Shown here piece after piece: positions 46,842-59,929 of a stretch of 64,000 nt of DNA (its first letter is position 1; each line of letters opens with the position of its first letter). Position numbers and translations under genes: made by a program. The notes below the pieces were generated by a model, which did not search any database, was not told the origin of the DNA, and saw only the letters and a program-made list of their open reading frames with translations. This DNA is from Kocuria dechangensis. Lineage in GTDB: Bacteria > Actinomycetota > Actinomycetes > Actinomycetales > Micrococcaceae. The stretch covers positions 100,287 to 164,286 of the forward strand of contig NZ_BMEQ01000008.1 in NCBI RefSeq assembly GCF_014636775.1. The letters are read 5' to 3'.

Positions 46842-48376
46842 GGTCGTCTCCAGACGCGTCCGTCGCGGGCCAGCAGCTCGTCCGCCCCGGCCGGGCCCCA
46901 GGACCCGGGGGCGTAGGGCTCCGGCATGGTCTCCTGCTGCGCCCAGCACTCCTCGAACGGGTCGAGGATCCGCCAGGACAGCTCGACCTCCTCGTGGTCG
47001 GGGAACAGGGGCGGCTCCCCGAGCAGCACGTCCAGGATGAGCCGCTCGTAGGCCTCGGGGCTGGACTCGGTGAAGGCGTGGCCGTAGCCGAAGTCCATGG
47101 TGACGTCGCGGATCTCCGACTGGGTGCCCGGCACCTTGGAGCCCAGCCGGATGGTGACGCCCTCGTCGGGCTGGATCCGGATCACGATCACGTTCTGCCC
47201 CAGGTCCTCGTGCCCGTTGTCCTCGAAGAGCAGGTTGGGGGAGCGCTTGAACTGCACGGCGATCTCGGTGACGCGCCGGCCCAGGCGCTTGCCGGCGCGC
47301 AGGTAGAACGGCACGCCCGCCCAGCGGCGGTTGTTGATGTCCAGGCGCAGGGCCGCGTAGGTCTCCGTGCGGGAGTCCGCCGGGATGTCCTGCTCCTCGT
47401 GGAACGCCCTGACCTGCTGCCCGCCCTGCAGCCCGGCCGTGTACTGGCCGAGCGCCGAGGAGGCGGCCAGGTCCCCGGGGACCACCACGGAGGCCAGCAC
47501 CTTCGCCTTCTCCGAGCGCATGTGGTGGGCCTGGAAGGACAGGGGCTCCTCCATGGTGGTCAGCGCCAGGAGCTGCAGCAGGTGGTTCTGGATGACGTCG
47601 CGGGCCGCGCCCACGCCGTCGTAGTAGCCCGCGCGGGAGCCGATGCCGATGTCCTCGGCCATGGTGATCTGCACGTGGTCCACGAACCGGTTGTTCCACA
47701 GCGGCTCGAACATCTGGTTGGCGAAGCGCAGCGCCAGGATGTTCTGGACCGTCTCCTTGCCCAGGTAGTGGTCGATCCGGAAGACGGAGTCCGCGGGGAA
47801 GACCCGCTCGACGATCGCGTTGAGCTCCGCCGCGGACTCGAGGTCGTGGCCGAAGGGCTTCTCGATGACGACGCGGCGCCACCCGGAGGCCTTCTCGTGG
47901 TGGGCGAGGCCGTGGTCGGCGAGCTGCTGGCAGACCGTCTCGAACGCCTTGGGCGGGATCGAGAGGTAGAACGCGTGGTTGCCGCGCGTGCCGTAGTGGA
48001 CGTCGAGCTCCTTCAGGGTCGCCTTGAGCGCCTCGTAGGACTTGTCCTCGTCGAACTCCCCGCGCACGAAGCGGATCCCGGACGAGAACTGGCGCCACAC
48101 GTCCTCCTGGAACGGCGTGCGGGCGTAGGTCTCCACGGACTCGCGCACCACGTCCCGGAACTCCTCGTGGGACCAGTCGCGGCGCCCGAAGCCCACCAGC
48201 CCGAACGAGGGCGGCAGCAGGCCGCGGTTGGCGAGGTCGTACATCGCCGGCAGCAGCTTCTTCTTGGCGAGGTCCCCCGTGACGCCGAAGAGCACGAGCG
48301 CGGACGGCGCCGCGACCCGCACGAGGCGCCGGTCCCTCGGGTCCCGCAGGGGATTGCGGGGATTCTTGTCTGGCAA
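46838..48376 (-). CDS. zwf: Glucose-6-phosphate dehydrogenase (main copy)
   Basis: The 512-residue enzyme is the canonical Zwf: LFGVTGDLAKKKLLPA near residue 30, VIEKPFGHD near 170, the catalytic RIDHYLGKETVQN near 202 and FEPLWNN near 228. The start is a TTG at 48376 with AAGGAG upstream. It overlaps opcA by 4 nt. Compared with the paralogue at 943-2316 it keeps every consensus active-site residue and is the standard length, so this is the housekeeping copy. The 139-base gap to pgi shows no clear gene or RNA. Confidence 0.98.
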   Translation of the reverse strand: MPDKNPRNPLRDPRDRRLVRVAAPSALVLFGVTGDLAKKKLLPAMYDLANRGLLPPSFGLVGFGRRDWSHEEFRDVVRESVETYARTPFQEDVWRQFSSGIRFVRGEFDEDKSYEALKATLKELDVHYGTRGNHAFYLSIPPKAFETVCQQLADHGLAHHEKASGWRRVVIEKPFGHDLESAAELNAIVERVFPADSVFRIDHYLGKETVQNILALRFANQMFEPLWNNRFVDHVQITMAEDIGIGSRAGYYDGVGAARDVIQNHLLQLLALTTMEEPLSFQAHHMRSEKAKVLASVVVPGDLAASSALGQYTAGLQGGQQVRAFHEEQDIPADSRTETYAALRLDINNRRWAGVPFYLRAGKRLGRRVTEIAVQFKRSPNLLFEDNGHEDLGQNVIVIRIQPDEGVTIRLGSKVPGTQSEIRDVTMDFGYGHAFTESSPEAYERLILDVLLGEPPLFPDHEEVELSWRILDPFEECWAQQETMPEPYAPGSWGPAGADELLARDGRVWRRP

Positions 48377-48515
48377 GGGGTCTCCTTCACGTCTCGTCCG
48401 GTCCGCGCGGGCCGGCGGCGAGGGCCTGCAAGCGGGAACGGTCGGCGCGGGCGGACCCGCGCCGACCGTGGCGTCCCCCCAGTCTAGGACAGCGGGGCGG
48501 GCGCCTCCGCCGGGC

Positions 48516-50120
48516 TCACAGCGCCTCGACGGTGCGCAGCAGCTGGGCCACGCCCCCGGCGCGGTCCGTCAGCCGCAGGCGCAGCACCGGACGGCCGTGG
48601 TCGGCCAGCACCTGGGCGTCGCCGTCGGCCTGCGCGGAGATGAGCTCCCCGAAGCTGAACGGGCTGTCGGGGATCTCCAGGTCCTCCGCCGAGGCGGCGG
48701 TGATCTGCAGGTACACGCCCTCGGCCGGCCCGCCCTTGTGGTACTGACCGGTGGAGTGCAGGAACCGGGGGCCCCAGCCGAAGGTCACCGGGCGGCCGGT
48801 GGCGCGGGCCAACAGCGGGCGCAGCCGCTCGAGCTCGGCCCACGCGAGCCGGTCGAAGTACGCCTGGACGGCCACGTAGCCGGTCTCCGGGAGCCGGCCG
48901 AGCAGGTTCCGCAGGGCCTCCTCCACGGTCTCGGCGCCCTCGAGCAGCTCCTGGTCCCCGCGGATCTCGACCGCGCCGTCCCGGGCGTCCGCCGCGGAGG
49001 GCTCGGGCTTGTCGGCGAGCAGCGCCCGGGTGGCGTTCTTCGCGGACTCCACGTCCGGCTGGTCGTAGGGGTTGATCCCCAGGATCCGCCCGGCCACGGC
49101 CGTGGCCACCTCCCACAGCATCAGCTGGGAGCCCAGGGAGCCCGAGACCCGCACGGTGTCGCCCTCCGGGGCGGCCTCCTCGTCCACGGCCACGAGCTCC
49201 ACCAGGAGCACATCCGCGGCGCCGGCCTCGGGGGCGTCCCCGTCCCCGACGACGACGGGCAGCACGCCGGTGCCCTCCTTGCCGGTGGACTCGGCGATCA
49301 GCTGCTCCGCCCAGTCGGCGAAGCCCACGATCCCGGAGCCCAGGTCCCGCAGGACGATCTTGTTCCGCAGCGGCACCGTCCCGCCCAGGGCGGCGCCCAG
49401 GTGCAGGCCGGGGTTGTCCTCGGCGTCCTCGCGCAGGACCTCGGCGGCCTCCTCGGCGTCGTCCAGGAGGGCCTCGACGTCCACGCCGGTGAGGCCGGCG
49501 GGCACCAGGCCGAAGGCGGTGAGGGCGGAGAAGCGCCCGCCCACCGACGGGTCGGCGGTGAAGACCCTGCGGTAGCCGGCCTCACGGGCCGCGGACTCCA
49601 TGGGGGAGCCGGGGTCCGTGACCACCACGATCCGCGAGGCGGCGTCGATGCCGGCGTCCTCGAACGCCCGGGCGAAGACCCGGCGCGCCGAGTCGGTCTC
49701 CACCGTGGAGCCGGACTTCGAGGAGACCACGATCGCGGTCCGATCGAGGCGGTCCGCCAGGGCCGCCGCGACCATCTCCGGGTCGGTGGAGTCGAGCACG
49801 AACAGCTCCGCGCCCGCGGTCCGGGTGATCACCTCGGGGGCCAGCGAGGACCCGCCCATGCCGGCGAGGACGAAGCGGTCCACGCCCTCCGCGGCGAACT
49901 CCTCCCGCAGGGCGGCGATCTCCGGCACCAGCGGCCGGGACACGGCGGCGGCCTCGACCCAGCCGAGCCGCCTGGCCGACTCCTCCTCGGCCGCGGCCCC
50001 CCACAGGGTGGGGTCCTTCGCGAAGAGCTTCCCGGCGAAGCCCTCCGCCACGAGCGCGGGGACGTGCCGGTCGACGGCCTCGCGGGCGGCGCCGGAGGTC
50101 TGGACGGACAGGGAACTCAT
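48516..50120 (-). CDS. pgi: Glucose-6-phosphate isomerase
   Basis: It interconverts glucose 6-phosphate and fructose 6-phosphate. The 534-residue protein has GMGGSSLAPEV near residue 90, the phosphate-binding VVSSKSGSTVET near 130, the glutamate-containing LGSQLMLWEVATAVAG near 330 and the C-terminal GPRFLHSTGQYHKGGP near 460. It belongs to the tal-like, actinobacterial branch often fused or adjacent to transaldolase. The ATG at 50120 has AGGAGAG upstream, 50 bases after tal. Confidence 0.95.
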   Translation of the reverse strand: MSSLSVQTSGAAREAVDRHVPALVAEGFAGKLFAKDPTLWGAAAEEESARRLGWVEAAAVSRPLVPEIAALREEFAAEGVDRFVLAGMGGSSLAPEVITRTAGAELFVLDSTDPEMVAAALADRLDRTAIVVSSKSGSTVETDSARRVFARAFEDAGIDAASRIVVVTDPGSPMESAAREAGYRRVFTADPSVGGRFSALTAFGLVPAGLTGVDVEALLDDAEEAAEVLREDAEDNPGLHLGAALGGTVPLRNKIVLRDLGSGIVGFADWAEQLIAESTGKEGTGVLPVVVGDGDAPEAGAADVLLVELVAVDEEAAPEGDTVRVSGSLGSQLMLWEVATAVAGRILGINPYDQPDVESAKNATRALLADKPEPSAADARDGAVEIRGDQELLEGAETVEEALRNLLGRLPETGYVAVQAYFDRLAWAELERLRPLLARATGRPVTFGWGPRFLHSTGQYHKGGPAEGVYLQITAASAEDLEIPDSPFSFGELISAQADGDAQVLADHGRPVLRLRLTDRAGGVAQLLRTVEAL

Positions 50121-50170
50121 GGGCTCTCCTCGGGGTCGGTGCGGGGTCGGTGCGCGGTCGGCGGGCCGGG

Positions 50171-51277
50171 TCAGCGGGCGTTGTCGAGAGACGCGCGGAC
50201 GGTCTCGAGCAGCTCCGTCCAGCTGTCCTCGAACTTCACGAGGCCCTCGGCCTCCAGCTGCTCGACGACCTCGTCGTAGGAGATCCCCACGCCGGCGACG
50301 CGGTCGAGGAGCTCGCTGGACTCCTCGTAGGTGCCGGTGATCGTGTCCCCGAGGACCTCGGCGTGGTCGAACGTCGCCTCCAGGGTCTTCTCCGGCATGG
50401 TGTTGACCGTGTTGGGGGCCACGAGCCCGGTCACGTAGAGGGTGTCCGGGTAGGCGGGGTCCTTCACACCGGTGGAGGCCCACAGCGGCCGCTGGGCGTT
50501 GGCCCCGGCCGCGGCGAGGCGGCGCCACCGCTCGGTGTCGAGGGACTCCTCGTAGATCTGGTACGCCAGGCGGGCGTTGGCCAGCCCGGCCTTCCCGCGC
50601 AGCTCGGCCGCCTCGTCGGTGCCGATCGCGTCCAGCCGCTTGTCGATCTCGGCGTCCACGCGGGAGACGAAGAACGAGGCCACGGAGTGGATGGTGGCCA
50701 GGTTCTTGCCGTTCTCCAGCGCCTGCTCGAGGCCGAGCATGTAGGCGTTGATGACCGCGCGGTAGCGCTCGAGCGAGAAGATCAGGGTCACGTTCACGGA
50801 GATGCCCTCCGCGATCGTGGCGGTGATCGAGGGCAGGCCCGCCTCGGTCGCCGGGATCTTGATCAGGGCGTTGGGCCGGTCGATGGTCTGCGCCAGGCGC
50901 TGGGCCATCGCCGCGGTCGCCTTCGCGTCCTGGGCCAGGCGCGGGTCCACCTCGATGGACACGCGCCCGTCCTCGCCCTGGGTGGCGTCGGCGATCGGGG
51001 CGAACAGGTCGCACGCCTCGCGCACGTCGTCGGTGGTGATGGCCAGGACGGCCTCGTCGACGTCGGCGCCGGCCGCGGCCAGCTCCTTGACCTGCGCCTC
51101 GTAGGCGTCGTGCTTGGCCAGGGCGGCGGCGAAGATCGTCGGGTTGGTCGTGACGCCGACGACGTCCTTCTCGTCAACGAGCTTCTGCAGGTTGCCCGAG
51201 GTCAGCCGCTCGCGGGAGAGGTCGTCGAGCCAGATCGACACGCCGGCGGCGGAGAGCTTCTTGGTGGGGGAGGTCAT
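50171..51277 (-). CDS. tal: Transaldolase
   Basis: It transfers a dihydroxyacetone unit between sedoheptulose 7-phosphate and glyceraldehyde 3-phosphate. The 368-residue class I aldolase barrel shows the N-terminal [21 protein letters not shown] near residue 40, [11 protein letters not shown] near 137 (Schiff-base lysine region) and [15 protein letters not shown] near 265. The length fits the long TalB-like actinobacterial type. The ATG has GAGAGA upstream. It is 76 bases downstream of tkt, across a short tandem repeat. Confidence 0.95.
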   Translation of the reverse strand: MTSPTKKLSAAGVSIWLDDLSRERLTSGNLQKLVDEKDVVGVTTNPTIFAAALAKHDAYEAQVKELAAAGADVDEAVLAITTDDVREACDLFAPIADATQGEDGRVSIEVDPRLAQDAKATAAMAQRLAQTIDRPNALIKIPATEAGLPSITATIAEGISVNVTLIFSLERYRAVINAYMLGLEQALENGKNLATIHSVASFFVSRVDAEIDKRLDAIGTDEAAELRGKAGLANARLAYQIYEESLDTERWRRLAAAGANAQRPLWASTGVKDPAYPDTLYVTGLVAPNTVNTMPEKTLEATFDHAEVLGDTITGTYEESSELLDRVAGVGISYDEVVEQLEAEGLVKFEDSWTELLETVRASLDNAR

Positions 51278-51290
51278 AGGTGTCTCTCAG

Positions 51291-51326
51291 TTCTTCTGGG
51301 TCTTTTGGGTCTGCTGGGTCTGGTGG
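51291..51326. repeat. Four 9-nt imperfect repeats between tkt and tal
   Basis: The units follow the pattern GTCTNNTGG (the first is degenerate) at 51291, 51300, 51309 and 51318. In the leftward mRNA this is CCANNAGAC, just ahead of the tal ribosome-binding site. It is non-coding. Confidence 0.7.
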
Positions 51327-51353
51327 GACGTCGAGGCCGGGACGGGGCGCCGC

Positions 51354-53486
<2,133 letters not shown>

Positions 53487-53565
53487 GAGTATCGAGTCCC
53501 TTTCTGATGGGGGCCCGCTGCCGTGCGCAGCGGTCACCGGCCCACCGGGCCGGCGTTCTGTCACC

Positions 53566-53571
53566 AGCTTA
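53566..53571 (-). promoter_or_regulatory. -10 box of tkt
   Basis: Read on the minus strand this is TAAGCT, about 80 bases before the GTG. The long inverted repeat next to it covers the spacer and the -35 position. Confidence 0.4.
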
Positions 53572-53598
53572 GGTCACGTGCATTTCCGGAACGTGACC
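53572..53598. promoter_or_regulatory. Inverted repeat operator candidate between tkt and ctaB
   Basis: Perfect 8-bp arms GGTCACGT and ACGTGACC are separated by 11 nt. The 27-bp site directly abuts the tkt -10 box and is about 75 bases upstream of a TATGCT box (53672-53677) suited to ctaB. The rest of the 312-base gap shows no gene. Confidence 0.5.
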
Positions 53599-53798
53599 GA
53601 CGGCACCCGGCACCGGGCCTCCCGCCGCCCTCCGGCGCCTGCGCGGGGCGGGCCGGGGCGGTGGCACGCGGTATGCTGTATGGGACCTTGTTCCGCGCCC
53701 GGCGCCCGCCGCGCCGACCGCCCCGGACGACCGCACGTCGTCCCCGGGCGCCCGCGCGGAGCCGGGGGACCACCACCGCAACCGGGAGCAATGATTCT

Positions 53799-54794
53799 GT
53801 GAACTCACTCGAGACATCGGGCACCGCGGGGCGCTCCGCCTCCGGCACCGTGCGCACGGGTGGGGAGGTGGCTCCGGCCCCCCGCTACGAGGGCCGCATG
53901 ACGGCCTCCCGCAAGCTGCGGGCCTACGTGGCGCTCATGAAGCCGCGGATCATCGAGCTGCTGCTCGTGGCCACCGTGCCCACCATGATCTTCGCCCAGC
54001 AGGGCATGCCGGACTTCTGGCTGATCCTCAACACCCTGGTCGGCGGAACGCTCGCCGCGGGCGCCGCCGGCGCGTTCAACTGCTACATCGACCGGGAGGA
54101 GGACCGGGTGATGAAGCGCACGGCCAAGCGCCCGCTCGTCACCGGCGAGGTGAGCGACCGCGAGGCGCTGGGCTTCGCCTGGGTGCTCTCGGTCGTCTCC
54201 GTCGTGTGGCTCGCCGTGGGCGTCAACGCCCTGGCCGGGGTGCTCGGCGTGGTCGCGATCTTCCTCTACGCGGTCTTCTACTCGATCCTGCTCAAGCGCC
54301 GCACCGCCCAGAACATCGTCTGGGGCGGCGTGGCCGGGTGCATGCCCGTGCTCATCGGCTGGGCCGCGGTGACCGGCGGCCTCGACTGGCCCGCGCTCAT
54401 CCTCTTCCTGTTCATCTTCCTGTGGACCCCGCCGCACTACTGGCCGCTGTCCATGAAGTACGCCGAGGACTACTCCCGCGCCGGCGTGCCCATGCTGGGC
54501 GCCGTGGCCGGGGCCCGCACCGTGGGCAGCCAGGTGGTCCTCTACGCCTGGGCCACCGTCATCTGCTCCCTCCTGCTCGTCCCCGTGGGCGGGGCTGGCT
54601 GGGTCTACGCCGTGACCGCCCTGGCCTCCGGCGCCTGGTTCGTGTGGCACAGCCACAGGCTGCACGCCCTCGCCGTCGCCGGCCGGCCCACGGACAAGCA
54701 GGCGATGTACGTCTTCCACGGCTCGATCGCCTACATCACCTTCGTGTTCGTCGCGCTCGCCGTGGACCCTTTCGTCGGCGGTCCCGTCCTCTGA
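53799..54794 (+). CDS. ctaB: Protohaem IX farnesyltransferase (haem O synthase)
   Basis: It adds a farnesyl group to haem B, the first step to haem A for aa3-type oxidase. The 331-residue UbiA-type membrane protein has about nine helices, [15 protein letters not shown] near residue 47 and the two aspartate motifs: [15 protein letters not shown] near 90 (with the ND/DxxD pattern) and [12 protein letters not shown] near 222. An N-terminal hydrophilic extension of about 35 residues is typical. The GTG start has GGGAG about 11 nt upstream. It is divergent from tkt, an arrangement common in Micrococcales; ctaA is 1.1 kb further on, in the opposite direction. Confidence 0.95.
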   Translation: MNSLETSGTAGRSASGTVRTGGEVAPAPRYEGRMTASRKLRAYVALMKPRIIELLLVATVPTMIFAQQGMPDFWLILNTLVGGTLAAGAAGAFNCYIDREEDRVMKRTAKRPLVTGEVSDREALGFAWVLSVVSVVWLAVGVNALAGVLGVVAIFLYAVFYSILLKRRTAQNIVWGGVAGCMPVLIGWAAVTGGLDWPALILFLFIFLWTPPHYWPLSMKYAEDYSRAGVPMLGAVAGARTVGSQVVLYAWATVICSLLLVPVGGAGWVYAVTALASGAWFVWHSHRLHALAVAGRPTDKQAMYVFHGSIAYITFVFVALAVDPFVGGPVL

Positions 54795-54930
54795 GGCCTG
54801 CCGGGGCCGGCTCCCCGGTCGCGGTGGGCAGCACCTGAGGACCCGCGGCTCACGCGCGGCACGCCCCCGGGATGCTGCCGGGCCGCAGGCGCCCGTGCCG
54901 CCCCGGACGGGGACGCCGCCGGGCCGTGCC

Positions 54931-54936
54931 TAGGAT
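54931..54936 (+). promoter_or_regulatory. -10 box of a probably leaderless DapA-family transcript
   Basis: TAGGAT is 6 nt before the ATG at 54943. Confidence 0.45.
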
Positions 54937-54942
54937 GGTCGC

Positions 54943-55891
<949 letters not shown>

Positions 55892-55897
55892 ACTGGA

Positions 55898-55914
55898 CCC
55901 GGACCGTGTCCGGG
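55898..55914. terminator. Small hairpin between the DapA-family gene and ctaA
   Basis: CCCGGAC and GTCCGGG arms with a 3-nt loop lie between the convergent ends. It is a weak but plausible terminator. Confidence 0.45.
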
Positions 55915-55939
55915 CCCCCGCGGCGGCGGGCGGGTCCGC

Positions 55940-56959
55940 TCAGCCGCGGGCGGGTGTGCCGGCGGTGCGGGCGCCGTCGTCCGCCCGGACCACGACGTCC
56001 GGGGTGCGGGTCACCGCGAAGCCCTTCTCCACGGTCCGGGCGGCCGCCCACACGAGCACGGCGGAGCCGACCAGGTGCAGGGCGACGGCCACGACCGGCA
56101 CGCCGTTGAAGTACTGGTAGTAGCCGACGAGGGCCTGCAGGACGAGCACGGCCATCAGGACGTTGAGCCCCGAGGCCACGGGGACGGGCCAGCGGTGCCG
56201 GCGGGCCAGGACGAGGCCCAGGACCACGGACGCCACGATCAGGTACACCGGCACCGCGTGGGCGCGGGTGATCAGGTAGGCGTCGAAGGTGTGCCGGACG
56301 CTCGTGTCGTCCCCCGCGTGCGGGCCGGTGCCCGTGACCAGGGTGCCGAGGTAGAGGATCAGCGCGCTCAGCACGCCGAGGGCGGTCATGAGCGCCCGGA
56401 TGGTGCGCCGGTGCCCGTAGGCCTGGCCCGGCCGCTCGGCGTCCCGCACGGCGGGCAGCGAGTAGCGCCGGGTGCGGTTCACGAGCACGGTCGCCAGGGC
56501 GATCATGGCGCCGGAGATGAGGTAGTGGATCCCGACCAGCCACGGGTTGAGCCCGGTCAGGACGGTGATCCCGCCGACCACGGCCTGCAGCGGGATGCCC
56601 AGGCCCAGGACGAGGGCCATCCGGTACAGGTCCGGGTGCTGCCGGCGCAGCCGCAGCACGGCCAGGAAGGAAAGCACGGCGACCGCCGCGAGCAGGAACG
56701 TCAGCAGCCGGTTGCCGAACTCGATGACACCGTGCATCCCCATCTCGGGGGTGTTCGTCCAGGAGGCGTCCGTGCAGCGGGGCCACGTGGGGCAGCCCAG
56801 GCCGGAGCCGGTGAGGCGCACGAGCCCGCCCGTGAGGATGAGCAGGGCGTTGGCCACGAGGGAGGCGACGGCGAGCCACCGCACCCACGGGGTGATCCGG
56901 GTGGGCAGCAGGAGGCTGCCGTGCTCGTCGACGTCGCTGGGGCCGGTGGCGCGGGTCAT
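55940..56959 (-). CDS. ctaA: Haem A synthase
   Basis: It oxidises haem O to haem A. The 339-residue protein has eight hydrophobic helices in two similar halves. His residues stand in conserved places: MHGVIEFGNRL near residue 74, GIHYLISGAMI near 142, THAHAVPV-like TRAHAVPVYL near 230 and VALHLVGSAVL near 290. The CPTWPRCTD loop near 54-62 gives the cysteine pair of the Bacillus/actinobacterial type. With ctaB nearby it supplies haem for cytochrome aa3. Confidence 0.95.
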   Translation of the reverse strand: MTRATGPSDVDEHGSLLLPTRITPWVRWLAVASLVANALLILTGGLVRLTGSGLGCPTWPRCTDASWTNTPEMGMHGVIEFGNRLLTFLLAAVAVLSFLAVLRLRRQHPDLYRMALVLGLGIPLQAVVGGITVLTGLNPWLVGIHYLISGAMIALATVLVNRTRRYSLPAVRDAERPGQAYGHRRTIRALMTALGVLSALILYLGTLVTGTGPHAGDDTSVRHTFDAYLITRAHAVPVYLIVASVVLGLVLARRHRWPVPVASGLNVLMAVLVLQALVGYYQYFNGVPVVAVALHLVGSAVLVWAAARTVEKGFAVTRTPDVVVRADDGARTAGTPARG

Positions 56960-57034
56960 GGGTTCACTTCCGGACGGAGGCGGGCGGGGATCGTGTCCCA
57001 GTTTATCCGGGTCGGGCCGCGGCCCCGACGCCTG

Positions 57035-57822
57035 TCAGCTCCAGCGGAACCAGCGCAGGGCGGCGGCCCAGGAGGCGAGCGCCCACACGGCGAGGACCAC
57101 GAGCGGCGCGGGGGAGGGGCCGCCCGTGAGGAACGTCTCCCGCAGCGCCGACCCGAGGGCCCCGGAGGGCAGGACGTCGACGAGCCACGAGGCCGCGCCC
57201 GGCAGCGTGGTGGAGGGGAACAGGGTCCCGCCGACGGCGGCCAGCAGCACCCAGACGAGGTTGGTCACCGCGAGGGTCGCCTCGGCGCGCACGGTGCCGG
57301 CCAGCAGCAGGCCCAGCCCCGTGAAGGCCGCGGCGCCGAGCAGCAGCACCGGGACCGAGAGGAGCAGGGCCCCCGGGCCGGGGCGCCAGCCCAGGGCGGC
57401 GCCGAGCCCGGCCACGAGGACGTACTGCACGGCGAGCACCGCGAGGATCGCCAGCAGCTTCCCGGCGATCAGCCCGCTGCGGCCCAGGGGCGTGGTGGAC
57501 AGGAAGCGCAGCACCCCGTAGCGGCGGTCGAAGCCGGTCTGGATGCCCTGGCCGGAGAAGGCGTTGGAGAGCACGCACAGGGCGAGCACCCCGGGCACGG
57601 CGATCTCCACCCGGGACGCCCCGGCCGGCAGCACGCCGTCCAGCAGCGGGGTGTACGTGAGCGCCACGAGCGCCATGAGCGGCAGGACCACCAGCAGCAG
57701 CAGCTGCTCGCCGTTGCGGAGCATGGCCACCGTCTCGAAACGGGCCTGCGCCACGACCCGGCGGGGCAGAGGCGCGGGGCCGCCCGTGGCTCCGGGCAGG
57801 GCGGGGGTGGCGGGCGTCGTGG

Positions 57823-57826
<4 letters not shown>
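57035..57826 (-). CDS. ABC-2 type transporter permease
   Basis: The 263-residue protein has six helices in the ABC-2 layout: a first helix near 42-60, QTGFDRRYGVLRFLSTTPLGR near residue 100 and a central run of hydrophobic segments. The ATG overlaps the ATPase stop (ATGA). It forms an exporter with the upstream ATP-binding protein. In Micrococcales such pairs are often kept between ctaA and the suf operon. The substrate is unknown; haem export has been guessed for similar loci from context only. Confidence 0.85.
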
Positions 57827-58851
<1,025 letters not shown>

Positions 58852-58857
58852 CGGACC

Positions 58858-58863
58858 AGTGTA
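58858..58863 (-). promoter_or_regulatory. -10 box of a probably leaderless ABC exporter transcript
   Basis: On the minus strand TACACT lies 6 nt before the GTG at 58851, with GGTCCG as spacer. Confidence 0.45.
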
Positions 58864-58969
58864 GTGCGGCGCGCCGGAGGGCCCGTCCCATGGCCAGGCC
58901 CGGCAAAAGGCGTTATTATGAGTAAGTCGTCTTTATGCTCGCACGGGCCGCCCGCGCCGCCGGCTTTCG

Positions 58970-58985
58970 GTAAGGCTCAGCTTAC
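58970..58985. promoter_or_regulatory. Inverted repeat upstream of sufR
   Basis: GTAAG-GCTCAG-CTTAC overlaps a TTACTG (58982) and a TACGAC (59005) at 17-bp spacing. It is a plausible SufR or iron-regulator site, but not a good match to the 19-bp DtxR/IdeR box. The rest of the 256-base divergent gap is AT-richer around 58909-58940 and shows no gene. Confidence 0.4.
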
Positions 58986-59107
58986 TGGCCATGCCGGAAT
59001 GAATTACGACATACTTCGGTTGTGTATTCAGGGCTGCGAGCGCCTCCGCGTGCTCGCCCGCCCCGCAGCGTTCCTCCACCCCCGACCAGGAAGCACTCGG
59101 TTCACCC

Positions 59108-59929
59108 ATGACTCAGACCACGGAATCCCGGAGCCGCCCGCGCCCCGGGCCGCGGGCGGAGCAGGAGGAGAACACCCGCTCCCGCGTCCTCGGCGCCGTG
59201 CTCGAGCACGGCCCCGTCTCGGCCGCCGACCTCGGGGAGATGCTGGAGCTCACCCCGGCCGCGGTGCGCCGCCACCTCGACGCCCTCGAGCAGCAGCGCT
59301 ACATCGAGGTCACCATGGTGCGCCGCCCCACCGGCGGCGCCGGGCGGCCCGCCCGCCGCTACGTGGTGGCCCCGGAGGGACACGCCAAGCTGGGCGACGA
59401 CTACCTCGAGATCGCCACCGACGCCCTCGAGAGCATCCGCCGCTTCGCCGGGCCCGAGGCCCTGCGGGCCTTCATCCAGGAGCGCGTCGACCGCCTCGAG
59501 GAGGCCTACCGGCCCGAGGTCGAGGCCGCCGGGGACGACGTCGCCGACCGCCTGCCCGTGCTGGTGCGGCTGCTCAGCCGCGACGGGTTCGCGGCCTCCA
59601 CCAACGAGGTGGCCATCGGCCACGGGGAGCGCCGCACCATCGTCTCGGCGCAGCTGTGCCAGGGCCACTGCCCGGTGCGCGACCTCGCCGCCCGCTACCC
59701 CCTGTTCTGCGAGCTCGAGACCGAGCTGATCGCGCGCCTGCTCGGCACCGACGTCCGCCGGCTCTCCACCCAGGCGGCCGGCGCCCACGTGTGCACCACG
59801 CACGTGCCCCTGGCGCGCCCCACGATCCGGCCGGGCGCGGGAACGCCCCAGGCCCCCGCGGCCGGCACCACCGACCAGACCACGGACCACACCACGGACC
59901 ACACCACAGAGGAAGGCCGTCATGACTGA
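59108..59929 (+). CDS. sufR: SufR, iron-sulfur-responsive repressor of the suf operon
   Basis: The 273-residue protein has an N-terminal winged helix-turn-helix (residues about 25-95: [37 protein letters not shown]). The C-terminal half has the metal-binding cysteines in [11 protein letters not shown] near 183-187 with a further Cys in FCELE near 200 and HVCTTH near 225, the ligands for a regulatory Fe-S cluster. The tail carries a TTDHTTDH repeat. It is the first gene of the suf operon and overlaps sufB by 8 nt. It presumably represses the operon when its cluster is intact. Confidence 0.95.
   Translation: MTQTTESRSRPRPGPRAEQEENTRSRVLGAVLEHGPVSAADLGEMLELTPAAVRRHLDALEQQRYIEVTMVRRPTGGAGRPARRYVVAPEGHAKLGDDYLEIATDALESIRRFAGPEALRAFIQERVDRLEEAYRPEVEAAGDDVADRLPVLVRLLSRDGFAASTNEVAIGHGERRTIVSAQLCQGHCPVRDLAARYPLFCELETELIARLLGTDVRRLSTQAAGAHVCTTHVPLARPTIRPGAGTPQAPAAGTTDQTTDHTTDHTTEEGRHD

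Noticed and set aside
58970..58985. DtxR/IdeR iron box upstream of sufR
   Set aside because: The palindrome has GTAAG/CTTAC arms, but the central and flanking bases depart from the 19-bp iron-box consensus, so only a generic inverted repeat is claimed.
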